Source of the DNA: UKL13-2 sp038321965 | GTDB lineage: Bacteria > Pseudomonadota > Gammaproteobacteria > Burkholderiales > Usitatibacteraceae | Reading direction: 5' to 3' | Length of the DNA stretch: 64,000 nt | Assembly: GCA_038321965.1 (NCBI GenBank) | Contig: JBBQFL010000016.1 | Span: 1-64,000 of the forward strand | In this document: positions 17,730 to 25,600 of the stretch, piece by piece | How positions within the stretch are numbered: the stretch's first letter is position 1 | Layout: each line of letters begins with the position of its first letter | Made by a program: the position numbers and the translations under genes | The notes under the pieces: model-generated | The model's database searches: none | What the model was told of the DNA's origin: nothing | Seen by the model: the letters and a program-made list of their open reading frames with translations, nothing else

Positions 17730-17790
17730 ACTTTTAGTCCTTCCCCTCTGGGAGAGGGAATGCTCCAACCAAAAATGAAGCGAAATCCCC

Positions 17791-18420
17791 ATGTACACCC
17801 TCTACTACTCTCCCGGCTCGGCCAGCATGGTCGTGCACCTCGCCCTTCTCGAAATCGGCGCGCCGCACAAACTTGAATTGGTCGATCTGGAGAGCGACCA
17901 GCAACGCAGTCCAGAATACCTGAAACTCAATCCTCATGGCGTCGTGCCGACGCTCGTCATCGATGGCAGGGTGATGACCGAATCCGCAGCATTGCTGATG
18001 ATACTGAGCGAACGGCACCCTGAAGCGCACTTGTCTCCTCCCATGGGGACGCCCGAGCGCGAAGCGTGGCTGCAGTGGATCGTTTACATGAGCAACTCGC
18101 TCGCCGCACCGTACCGGCTGTGGTTCTACCCCGCTGAACTCGGACTGGTCGAGCACACGGCTGAAAGCCGCAAGGCGGTGCAAACCAAAATCGAAAGCAT
18201 CTGGAATCGGCTTGACGCACATCTTGCGGCAAGTGGTCCCTATTTGCTTGGCCGCGAATTCTCCGGAGCGGATTTGCTATTGACCATGCTCATGCGCTGG
18301 TCGCGCAACATGCCGCATCCGGTGACGGAATGGTCGGCACTCAAGAAGCTGGCTGACCTGGTACGCGCACGGGAGAGCTGGAAAAAACTCTATGCCATCG
18401 AAGGGCTCAGCGAGTGGTAG
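17791..18420 (+). CDS. Glutathione S-transferase family protein
   Basis: 209 residues with a typical cytosolic GST layout. A thioredoxin-like N-domain (1-80) starts MYTLYYSPGSASM and contains the cis-proline VPTL and the ESAALL glutathione-binding segment. A helical C-domain (about 88-205) contains the conserved LLGREFSGADLLL N-capping region. Ser8 or Ser10 in SPGSASM would be the activating residue, as in beta-class bacterial GSTs. Function is likely glutathione conjugation or peroxide reduction; the substrate cannot be read. It stands alone between a REP-like repeat and the convergent S1/P1 nuclease gene. Confidence 0.88.
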   Translation: MYTLYYSPGSASMVVHLALLEIGAPHKLELVDLESDQQRSPEYLKLNPHGVVPTLVIDGRVMTESAALLMILSERHPEAHLSPPMGTPEREAWLQWIVYMSNSLAAPYRLWFYPAELGLVEHTAESRKAVQTKIESIWNRLDAHLAASGPYLLGREFSGADLLLTMLMRWSRNMPHPVTEWSALKKLADLVRARESWKKLYAIEGLSEW

Positions 18421-18487
18421 CTGGTTGGAAAAAGTAGCCTGAATACCGGGGAACACCGCGCTGTCGGCCTAACGCGGCAAAACACGA

Positions 18488-19420
18488 CTACTTGGGCTGC
18501 ACCACAGGAGGCGCCACCACCGGACCTTCGACATACGGGTTGGGATCGAGCGCTTTGTTGAGCACTGCGGCAATACGCGCACCCGCTTTGGCGAGCTGTG
18601 TCGGGATGATCTCGACGGCGCCGTCGACATACGACTGTGGTAGCTCAACTGGTGTCGCGGTCCACGCCTCGCGGCACACGAACGTTGGCAGCCTGGCATA
18701 CGTCACCGACTTGCTCAGTTCATAAGATTCATTCATCCAGTCGCGAATATCCGACTTCTGCCATTCGCGCGCCTCTTTGCCGCGGAAGCGGCTGACCAGT
18801 TGCAGTGCGAACTCTCGCTCACTGCTGCCGCGCAGAGTCAGCTTGACGAATTCGCTGTCCCACACTGCATGCAGCCGACGTGGATTGATGGCGCCAGGCA
18901 GCAATATATTCTTGAAATTGCCGCCGGCATCGCCATCGTCTGCGGTGTGCAGCGGCTGATGTATATCGCCGATGAAATGAACCAACAATCGCGCCGCCAT
19001 TGCGCGAATTTCCGGCGGGTTGGTGAAATCAGCAAGTATTTTGGCTAGCACCGGCACGCGCGCTGATGCGCAATCGCCATTCGGACAATATTGCTCGAAC
19101 GTCAGCGTCTGGCAGATGGGCTGATTATCCCAATGCCAGCGCTCGGAATTGGGGATGAGCAGCGCCAGTGTGGCGCGGTTAAGATCGGCATAATTTGCGA
19201 TATCGCCCAGATCAGCACCCGGTATGATTTCATTGAGCCGCAAGCGTGCGCGAGCCGTCATTAATTCCGCAGCCACGAGGCCGGTAACGCGATGGCCTTC
19301 TGCCCCCCAGGCAAAAACCGGTGCCGGTGCAAATGCCGCCGACATCAGCAGAGTTGCGGCGATCAGGCCAGCAACCAATCCTTTGTACGAATTGCTTTCC
19401 GACATTTGGATCATCCCCAT
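18488..19420 (-). CDS. Exported S1/P1-type nuclease
   Basis: 310 residues in the longest form; the third Met (19405) has the better GGGG-type site and removes five residues. The signal peptide is expected to be cut at VFA|WGAEGH, leaving Trp38 as mature N-terminus. In S1/P1 nucleases this residue's amino group binds zinc. Further zinc ligands are visible: EGHR, ANYAD, ERWHW, LVHFIGDIHQPLH and AVWDSEF. These enzymes degrade single-stranded nucleic acids and 3'-nucleotides in the periplasm or outside the cell for phosphate or nucleotide salvage. The C-terminus is Pro-rich (VVAPPVVQPK). It lies 15 bases downstream of a PLDc_N/TPR gene on the same strand, so they are probably co-transcribed. Confidence 0.88.
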   Translation of the reverse strand: MGMIQMSESNSYKGLVAGLIAATLLMSAAFAPAPVFAWGAEGHRVTGLVAAELMTARARLRLNEIIPGADLGDIANYADLNRATLALLIPNSERWHWDNQPICQTLTFEQYCPNGDCASARVPVLAKILADFTNPPEIRAMAARLLVHFIGDIHQPLHTADDGDAGGNFKNILLPGAINPRRLHAVWDSEFVKLTLRGSSEREFALQLVSRFRGKEAREWQKSDIRDWMNESYELSKSVTYARLPTFVCREAWTATPVELPQSYVDGAVEIIPTQLAKAGARIAAVLNKALDPNPYVEGPVVAPPVVQPK

Positions 19421-19435
19421 TTTTATTTATCTACT

Positions 19436-20188
19436 TCAGCGATGAGCCGATGCGATAGCCGCATCGACTCGCTTGAACAACGGTCCTTGAAGGGAACGCA
19501 CGTGTGCATCCCAGTGTTTCCATGTTTGCCGCAAGTCGTTTTGCAAGCGACTGGCAGTTTCGAGGTCGCCGACGTTTGCAGCCCAGATTGCATATTCGGC
19601 TTTTGACTCGACACCGCCGAAACGCGTCACCGCAATTTCGAATTCCTCTCTGGCCGGGATATTGCTTCCTTCGGCCGCAAGTGCTTGGGCGAGCAACACG
19701 GCCAGCTGCTCCTGGCGAAAACTCGCATTTCGTTCGCGAATGCACTGGAGCAATCGTACGGCGTCAGAAGGCTGACTGGCCAGCAGTTTTGCCTTGGCTG
19801 CATTGAAACCGATCTCCGGGTCTTTGGCAAAAGGGCCCTTCAGGCATAGATCGAATTGCTCCACCGCCTTGGCCGGCTCGTCCGCATCAAGCAAAGCGTT
19901 CGCCAGCCTGATCTGATTTTGTGCGGTGGGCGTCAGTTCAAACGCGTCCCGGGCAGCGCGTAGCTCGCGCGTTGGATCAAGTACCTTGAGTGCCACGGAT
20001 AATGCGCTCTTGATGCCTCGGTCGACACGCGACGCGGGCAAAAACTCGACCAGAAAGTAGACCAGACATCCCAGCAGCGGAAATGAAAACAGGATGATCA
20101 GCCAGTACATCTGGCGGCCTTTGCGGATCACATGGACGGCAAAAAAAATAGCCACCAGAAAATGTAGGCCCAATCCAATGAACGGCAT
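19436..20188 (-). CDS. Membrane protein with PLDc_N-like N-terminus and TPR tail
   Basis: 250 residues. Residues 3-22 and 27-48 are two membrane helices with the FAVHVIRKGRQMYWLIILFSF-type pattern of the phospholipase-D/cardiolipin-synthase N-terminal domain (PLDc_N), but no HKD catalytic motifs follow. Residues about 75-235 are degenerate TPR helices (TAQNQIRLANALLDADEPAKAVEQFD, AEYAIWAANVGDLETA). It is therefore an inner-membrane anchored cytoplasmic scaffold and not an enzyme. It is the upstream gene of the nuclease gene (15-base gap) and divergent from the DUF6232 gene. Confidence 0.75.
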   Translation of the reverse strand: MPFIGLGLHFLVAIFFAVHVIRKGRQMYWLIILFSFPLLGCLVYFLVEFLPASRVDRGIKSALSVALKVLDPTRELRAARDAFELTPTAQNQIRLANALLDADEPAKAVEQFDLCLKGPFAKDPEIGFNAAKAKLLASQPSDAVRLLQCIRERNASFRQEQLAVLLAQALAAEGSNIPAREEFEIAVTRFGGVESKAEYAIWAANVGDLETASRLQNDLRQTWKHWDAHVRSLQGPLFKRVDAAIASAHR

Positions 20189-20280
20189 GCTTTATCCTTT
20201 CGCTTTCAGTTAGGCGTGTGCTGGTGTGCGGAACATAATACCTGAGCCCGGCGCCGATTCATCCGCCAGAAAGAAACCAC

Positions 20281-20685
20281 ATGAGCAATGCAGCACCCGG
20301 CAAAATATTGTTCGAACGCGCCGACGTCAAAGTGACAGAGTCGCGATTCGATACGGGCTTTGCCAGCTACACGATCAAAAGGATCAGCGCGGTACGCGTG
20401 GATGCGGAAAAGCGCCGCATCCGTCTCGGCATGCCACTGGTAATTGCCGGGCTGGCTGGCCTGATTGCGGGTGCATTGACCAATTTTCCGCTATTGATTG
20501 TGGCGGGGGCAGCGTTCACGGTCGGTGGAGCAATGATGTGTTTCGCGAAAGTGAACCGCTGTGTGGTCCTAACGGTGCGGGGCGAAGACGTGAAAACCAT
20601 CACGAGCAAGGATGCCGCGCTCGTTCACGATCTCGCGGCCGCATTGACCGCGGCAATTACCCAGCGCAGTCACGGCAGCAAATGA
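20281..20685 (+). CDS. DUF6232-type small membrane protein
   Basis: 134 residues. The N-terminal beta-rich part (ILFERADVKVTESRF, YTIKRISAVRVD) resembles the PH-like DUF6232 proteins. Two adjacent membrane helices follow (about 50-68 and 72-90), then a short cytoplasmic C-terminal region ending in a helix. Function is unknown. It is divergent from the PLDc_N/TPR gene with 92 bases between starts, and followed after 100 bases by the FimV-like gene. Confidence 0.65.
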   Translation: MSNAAPGKILFERADVKVTESRFDTGFASYTIKRISAVRVDAEKRRIRLGMPLVIAGLAGLIAGALTNFPLLIVAGAAFTVGGAMMCFAKVNRCVVLTVRGEDVKTITSKDAALVHDLAAALTAAITQRSHGSK

Positions 20686-20785
20686 TGGACTGAAAGTTAG
20701 GAACGAACTTCAATACAGTTTGCCACCCGCCCATCGCGGGAGTAAAACAGAGTTCCCATCCATGAGTGTATTGCGGGAGTTCGCC

Positions 20786-21196
20786 ATGAACCGGAACATG
20801 AGGAGATTGATCACGCGGTCGCTGGCCGCGGCTTGTGCCCTTTGGGTTGTGGCGGCGGCAAACGCCGTCGGATTGAGTGGCATCAAGCTGCAATCCGCGC
20901 TGGGGCAGCCGCTCAGGGCAGAAATCGACGTTACCGGCCTGGAAGCCGAAGAATTTGCCCGTGTAGTGGCGCGGGTGGCGAGCCCAGAGGATTATCAGGC
21001 GGCCAAACTCGCCTACTTGCCGCAACTACGCCAGTTACGAATCGACACTGAGCGCGGCGCCGATGGCAGGATGTTTCTGAAAGTCTCGGGAAGCCCAACG
21101 ATCAATGAACCATCGCTGGAGGTATTGGTGGAATTCAATTGGCGGGGCGGGCGTTTGCTGCAGAAATATACGCTGTTGCTCGACCCGCCAAAATAA
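20786..21196 (+). CDS. Stand-alone FimV N-terminal domain protein
   Basis: 136 residues from the ATG at 20786, which has GGGAG six bases upstream; in-frame starts further up lack one. Residues 1-28 are a signal peptide. Residues about 30-134 match the FimV/HubP N-terminal domain: GLSGIKLQSALGQPLRAEI, DYQAAKLAYLPQL, MFLKVSGSPTINEP, LLVEFNWRGGRL and YTLLLDP. Full FimV proteins continue with LysM, a membrane span and TPR, and act in type IV pilus assembly and polarity. Here the frame ends right after the DPPK end of the domain, so this is only the periplasmic module. It may be a divergent paralog or a remnant. No pilus genes are nearby. Confidence 0.78.
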   Translation: MNRNMRRLITRSLAAACALWVVAAANAVGLSGIKLQSALGQPLRAEIDVTGLEAEEFARVVARVASPEDYQAAKLAYLPQLRQLRIDTERGADGRMFLKVSGSPTINEPSLEVLVEFNWRGGRLLQKYTLLLDPPK

Positions 21197-21210
21197 AATG
21201 AAGCTCGTCG

Positions 21211-21582
21211 CTACTTCACCTCTTCTGCGACGCCGCCAGCGCGTTCAACTTTGACGGCTTGAACTGGCACGAAGATCCATAGCAGGATGTACACAAGCAC
21301 GCCGATGCCGTGCAGCAACGCGGTCAGGACAAATAAAATCCGCCACGACCAGGAAGGTATGCCGGATTGCACCGCGAGTCCGCCGCAAATTCCACCAATC
21401 CACTTGTCAGTCGTAGATAGCCGGTAATCATTCAGCGACGACGGTGACTGCATTTGTCTGGGTGGCACTTGGCTGGAAGTGCTGTCGAGCACGCGTTTCT
21501 TGGCGAGAACGAATTCCTCCTCGGTCAATACACCCTGTTCGCGCAATGCCTGCAACTTTTGAATTTGGTCCGCCATATCCAT
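21211..21582 (-). CDS. SHOCT + PspC domain protein
   Basis: 123 residues from the ATG at 21582, which has GGAGAC seven bases upstream; the much longer open frame upstream is not supported. Residues 3-32 are a SHOCT motif (IQKLQALREQGVLTEEEF), a short oligomerisation helix pair. Residues about 52-108 are a PspC domain (STTDKWIGGICGGLA, then a hydrophobic helix VLVYILLWIFVPV). PspC proteins are inner-membrane regulators of the phage-shock envelope stress response; SHOCT-PspC fusions are common small membrane proteins of unknown signal. No pspA or pspF is seen nearby. It is convergent with the FimV-like gene (14-base gap). Confidence 0.82.
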   Translation of the reverse strand: MDMADQIQKLQALREQGVLTEEEFVLAKKRVLDSTSSQVPPRQMQSPSSLNDYRLSTTDKWIGGICGGLAVQSGIPSWSWRILFVLTALLHGIGVLVYILLWIFVPVQAVKVERAGGVAEEVK

Positions 21583-21865
21583 TTTCCGTCTCCTGTTTCG
21601 ATTCTCGGCGCAGTGGTTGCAGCCGATGAACAACAGCATAGGCGTTTCCGCTTTGCAGGGGTTGGCGGCAGCGATGGAATGCAGAAACAATCTACCGAAG
21701 TTGCGTTTGAGCGGCTGAGTCGGCCGACGAAATACAGCGCAAGACTTCGCGAAAATAGAAAACTCAAGCACCAGAGCGCCTCTCCGAGCATAAATAGTTG
21801 GAGGTGATCGCCAATAAAGGAGTTTTCTCACCGACTTGGCGAATTTCATATCCTGAACGTGGTCG

Positions 21866-21991
21866 ATGTCGCATGAGCGGCCGTTTGTGTTTACCAATCT
21901 GAAAACCGGACATGGTTTTGAAACGGTAATTCAGTTTGTGATCAAGCAGGGGATGCTGGAAGCCAAACCCGAGGCAGTTGTACTAGACTAG
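21866..21991 (+). pseudogene. ureG 3' remnant (urease accessory protein C-terminus)
   Basis: In the 413-base gap 21583-21995, a 41-codon frame encodes RPFVFTNLKTGHGF, VIQFVIKQGML and a short acidic end. This matches the last strand and helix of the UreG GTPase family. An in-frame TGA lies 12 bases upstream, and no earlier UreG sequence (P-loop, Cys-Pro-His) is present, so it is a fragment. It ends four bases before the PH-domain gene start. No other urease genes are in the window. The rest of the gap (21583-21865) holds nothing I recognise. Confidence 0.55.
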
Positions 21992-21995
21992 CCGC

Positions 21996-22574
21996 ATGAA
22001 CACGACCCCTCTAGCAACTGACGCCGCCGACACCCGCGCCGCATTTAACCCCTTGATTCGCCCCTACCTGGTCGCGCAAGGCGCATTCATTCTTGCCGTG
22101 ACCATCGTAGGCATCCCGCTCGCCATCATCTGGCTTTTAGGCGTCGGCCAATGGTGGGCGCGGCACTATTTCGACAAGCTTGACTGCCATCTGGACGCGA
22201 AGAAACTGCGCTATCGCAAAGGCATTCTGGTGACGGTGGAAAAAACCATCCCGCTGGAAAATATCCAGGACGTAACCTTCATCGAAGGCCCTATCCTGCG
22301 TCACTTCCACCTGAGCACCCTCAAGTTCGAGACCGCCGGCAGCGGCGCCGGGCAAGCCAACGATATGCACCTCACCGGCATCATCGACGCGCACGATTTC
22401 CGCAACCGGATTCTGGAGGCGCGCGACGCGCTCAAGCAGCAGGGGCGCGACCCGCACGCCGCTGCGGCATCGTCAAACTCGGAGAGCGAGTTCAGGGTTG
22501 CGCAGTTGGCGGCGCTACATGGGATAGAGCGCAGGTTGGATGAGGCGGTGGCGTTGTTGAAGGAGCGCAAGTAG
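21996..22574 (+). CDS. Bacterial PH-domain (bPH2) membrane protein
   Basis: 192 residues. A short N-terminal tail is followed by two hydrophobic stretches (about 25-45 and 38-55, FILAVTIVGIPLAIIWLL). The bPH2/YdbS-like domain (about 60-135) has the DKLDCHLDAKKLRYRKGIL and TIPLENIQDVTFIEGP pattern, and a basic helical tail follows. YdbS/YdbT-type proteins sit in the inner membrane; their ligand is unknown. It follows the ureG remnant by four bases, which suggests the deletion brought it under another promoter. Confidence 0.78.
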   Translation: MNTTPLATDAADTRAAFNPLIRPYLVAQGAFILAVTIVGIPLAIIWLLGVGQWWARHYFDKLDCHLDAKKLRYRKGILVTVEKTIPLENIQDVTFIEGPILRHFHLSTLKFETAGSGAGQANDMHLTGIIDAHDFRNRILEARDALKQQGRDPHAAAASSNSESEFRVAQLAALHGIERRLDEAVALLKERK

Positions 22575-22916
22575 CGGGATTGTCGGACGGTTTCAATGCA
22601 GATTGAGATTCGGCGAAATGCGACATGCACCGTTGCCAAAAATGGAAACTCGTTCATCCACGCGGCGTTCAAGGCAAAAAGGCTTCGAAATGTCCGCCGA
22701 ATGGCGATCTACGTAAATTGGACGAAGTAACAACGCAATGCATGACTACGCAATCTCATTCGAACGAAATTAATTGACGCTGCCTCTCATTTGCCCCGCG
22801 CGTCGCCATTACGCGATGCAGCTCGTGCACGATCTCCGCGCCCGCCTCATTGCGCGCCGCTGGTTACACTGCAACAACTGTAGAATTCAGGCTGACTGAC
22901 TTAACCGCGATCCGAT
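22575..22916. other. Intergenic gap, no gene seen
   Basis: 342 bases between the PH-domain gene and the DUF488 gene with no convincing frame. The stretch 22695-22713 (CGCCGAATGGCGATCTACG) recurs with one mismatch at 40485-40503 in another gap, suggesting a dispersed repeat. This gap marks the left border of the defence-type island. Confidence 0.4.
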
Positions 22917-23390
22917 ATGTCCATTTACACACTTGGCTATGAAGGCCTCGATATTGCAGGCTTCATCGCTCGACTCCAGCAAGTTGGCATAAGGACAATT
23001 GTTGACGTCCGCCAGCTTCCGTTGTCCCGAAAGCGTGGTTTCTCCAAGAAATCTTTTTCAGAAGCCCTGGCGCAGGCAGGCATCGCGTATGTTCACATGC
23101 CGACGCTTGGCTGCCCAAAAGCGATTCGGGATTCGTATAAGCAAGATCAGGACTGGAGGCTGTACTCAGACGCCTTCCTGGCGTACCTTCAAACTCAGGG
23201 AGCCGGTGTGCGCGAACTGGCAAAGATTTCGCGTGCGACAACAGCGTGTCTTGTTTGCTTCGAAGCAGATTTCAATTTCTGCCACAGAACGTATGTTGCC
23301 CGCGCGACACGGCGATTCGGTGCTCCCGCCGTTCAGCACATCACGGCGCAAACAGTGGTAGCTGATTTGCCGCTGCGGGTGGCTGCTTAG
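22917..23390 (+). CDS. DUF488-family protein
   Basis: 157 residues. The family signature is clear: IYTLGYEGLDIAGFIARL at the N-terminus, IVDVRQLPLSRKRGFSK, the VHMPTLGCPK segment, and C-terminal CLVCFEADFNFCHRTYVA with the conserved Cys-x-x-Cys-like and CHR residues. DUF488 proteins are small, widespread and of unknown biochemical function, and are frequent in defence or mobile regions. It faces the minus-strand gene of unknown function, and their 3' ends overlap by 50 bases, so expression of the two must be coordinated or mutually limiting. Confidence 0.85.
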   Translation: MSIYTLGYEGLDIAGFIARLQQVGIRTIVDVRQLPLSRKRGFSKKSFSEALAQAGIAYVHMPTLGCPKAIRDSYKQDQDWRLYSDAFLAYLQTQGAGVRELAKISRATTACLVCFEADFNFCHRTYVARATRRFGAPAVQHITAQTVVADLPLRVAA

Positions 23391-24180
23391 GCGGATAAAT
23401 CAGCGAAACAATAAGCCACTGATTGGGAAAGCGATGGATCGTCCCGAGCATAAGCAAAAGGTCTTTCGAAGGTAGTTCTTGTTCGAGCTTTTGCCGGAAC
23501 GGTGCTACCCAACCAGTACCGTGCCTACTGTGGACTTTCCAGAAAAGTGCACCAACTTCCCAGTCAACCAGCTTGTGCCGAAACTCGTGTTTCTCGCCGT
23601 TCACGTCGCATTCATACCGGTAGTGAAAGTCGTACGGGATTTTCCTCAGTAGCTTGAGGGTCCTGGCTTCCTCGTTCTCGTCGAACAAGCCCACTTGCAT
23701 TTGCATTTGAAGCAGCTTGGCTTTTTCTTCCTCCGTCCAATCAGGAGCGCTAGTCTTCTTGATTTCCAACTCCACGATCCGCGAAGGGCGCAACAACGCG
23801 AGCGTGTGCCCCTTGCTTGTTCGATCCTGCTCGACGGAAGCGAAGTCAGAATAAACTGGAATCATCGCGAGCCACTGCCTGCGTTCGCGCCACCCCGCCT
23901 CGCCACTTGGCAAGGCCGACTCATCGCAGTTGATCGTATCGACGTAGATCTTGTGACTCTCGGGCCGATGATCGTTCCCGGCTTTCTCAATCCTGGCGGT
24001 GATCCATTGCCACTTCTTGAACTGCTGCTCGTCGCCAACAAGTCGAAACGGCATTGGGTAAATTCGGATCAGCTTTCCAGATTCGTCCATCCCCGCGACA
24101 CAAGAAGTCTCGGTGTACTTCGCGCTTGGCGATGGGTACGTCTTGCAAAGAATCAGAATTCGCTCGATCTTTGAAATCAC
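23341..24180 (-). CDS. Unrecognised protein convergent with DUF488
   Basis: 279 residues with no domain I can name. It begins with ISKIERILILCKTYPSPSAKY and has an early CVAG segment. The middle is charged and helical (WTEEEKAKLLQMQMQVG), and the C-terminal part is rich in aromatics (DFHYRYECDVNG, VDWEVGALFWK), ending with a Pro-rich tail. No signal peptide or membrane segment. Its 3' end overlaps the DUF488 gene. Proteins of this look are found beside DUF488 genes, so the pair may act together, but that is inference from context. A 277-base gap without a gene separates its start from the Beta-protein gene. Confidence 0.65.
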   Translation of the reverse strand: MISKIERILILCKTYPSPSAKYTETSCVAGMDESGKLIRIYPMPFRLVGDEQQFKKWQWITARIEKAGNDHRPESHKIYVDTINCDESALPSGEAGWRERRQWLAMIPVYSDFASVEQDRTSKGHTLALLRPSRIVELEIKKTSAPDWTEEEKAKLLQMQMQVGLFDENEEARTLKLLRKIPYDFHYRYECDVNGEKHEFRHKLVDWEVGALFWKVHSRHGTGWVAPFRQKLEQELPSKDLLLMLGTIHRFPNQWLIVSLIYPPKQPPAAANQLPLFAP

Positions 24181-24457
24181 TATTGAATCCTCGCTAGATC
24201 AGGCGCTTTGGACACCGACACAACACTGGAGCCACCTCCTTCGTTCATTACCTTACCAATCAAGATTAGACGGAGGCATCAAGCGGACGTGGCTCTAATT
24301 TCTTGACTCTTCAATGGGTCAATATCGAGTCGCTTCAAAGAATTGACTCAGACAAGGGGCTCGTAGCATAAGCGCGGTTCGTGGCAGCATTTGCGCTATG
24401 AGAAACGAGTGCGCAGCGTTTGCTGCGCTGTCGCGTCAACTATTGGGACAACAGCAC

Positions 24458-25600
24458 TCAGCTGGCTTCAATTTCGAGAAGTTGATTCAGCCATGCGTGC
24501 GACAGCGGCTTCGGCAACGCAAACCGCCCTTCTCCCCCACATGCGCCAATGTGTTGCCATACTTGCTGTGATACAAACTCGATATGATGATTGGCGTCGT
24601 TTGCAACAGCAGGTCCAGGCGAAAACTTTCCTGTGCCGAACATCGCAACAGATGCAAACTTCTGATCGCCGAAGCTAAAGTTTCGGCCCATAAAGTCTTT
24701 CGATGTGACAAGCTCTTTGCAAAGCTGTTGGTAGTCGCCACGTGCCGCGCGTCGGATCACATGGTCGAGTGGCGTTGTGTAGCGAATACGCGCAGGCACG
24801 TTGACGACCTTCGCCGGTGGGGTGTGATGAATTTCAACAATTCCATGATCACCAAACGCCAAGTCGCGCGTGCCCGCCAGCAAGCGCGCGACATCTGACC
24901 AAATATCGTATTCGACCCGACGGAAGCGCAGCACCTCGCCTTTGGTCCGTTTCCCCAACTGTGCGGGAATGCTCGTCCCGGAGAGGACGATGTTACGAAA
25001 GTTCCCCATACCGTTTATCGCGTCAATCGCATCCTTTGCCACCGATCGCAGCCGCTCCGCCTTATCGTTGCCAACAAAAGCGAAGTTCAGCACGAGATCT
25101 GCCTTCTCAGGGGGGATGCTCAACGCCTCGAGCGTTGCGCCAATCGCCTCTTCAAGAAATGTTGGCTCTTCAAGTTCGTCGCGCGCCAAGCGAATACACA
25201 CGCCTTTGAGGTCGGTAGCAACAATGCCGCGAACTGCCTCTACATACTCCAGCCCGCGATCCACTATCGTACCGGTTACCGGAACACAGGTCGTACCGTT
25301 CCGCCGAAGCATTTGTGCCAAATAGCTGATCGGTTGAAACCCTGAGCCTGTGACTAACTCTGGCGGGAAGTCATGAACATCAAAATAAATTCTGCCGCCG
25401 AGTTTGGCGCATTGGGCAATTCCTTCTGCGCGTTTGTCGAGTTCATGATCAACCGTCTCGCCCTCTTTTAAGGTAGGACGCGGCAAATCGAACAGGAAGG
25501 CGCTACGCGAGTGGGCTTCAGGCGACAGATTCTGCACCGCAGTGAATGCACCCCCGCGCGCTGTAAGACTCGCCATGTAGCAAAATGAGCCAGGCATCAT
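24458..25600 (-). CDS. Beta-protein family (T4 Beta-like)
   Basis: 380 residues resembling the Beta_protein family named after a phage T4 protein of unknown function. It has a likely TIM-barrel-like pattern (RIYFDVHDFPPELV, GTIVDRGLEYVEAV, GVCIRLARDELEEP, DLVLNFAFVGND) and a conserved YDIWSDVARLL stretch. Members are common in defence or addiction settings next to XRE/ImmA-IrrE proteins. Its ATG directly abuts the stop of the HigA-ImmA/IrrE gene with no gap, so the two are translationally coupled and form a three-gene operon with higB. It may be an effector held in check by the protease-antitoxin; that is inference. Confidence 0.75.
   Translation of the reverse strand: MMPGSFCYMASLTARGGAFTAVQNLSPEAHSRSAFLFDLPRPTLKEGETVDHELDKRAEGIAQCAKLGGRIYFDVHDFPPELVTGSGFQPISYLAQMLRRNGTTCVPVTGTIVDRGLEYVEAVRGIVATDLKGVCIRLARDELEEPTFLEEAIGATLEALSIPPEKADLVLNFAFVGNDKAERLRSVAKDAIDAINGMGNFRNIVLSGTSIPAQLGKRTKGEVLRFRRVEYDIWSDVARLLAGTRDLAFGDHGIVEIHHTPPAKVVNVPARIRYTTPLDHVIRRAARGDYQQLCKELVTSKDFMGRNFSFGDQKFASVAMFGTGKFSPGPAVANDANHHIEFVSQQVWQHIGACGGEGRFALPKPLSHAWLNQLLEIEAS

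Noticed and set aside
17741..17760. Hairpin CCCTCT/AGAGGG as terminator or operator of the GST gene
   Set aside because: Arms are short and imperfect, no T-run follows, and similar CT/GA-rich hairpins are common in such gaps.
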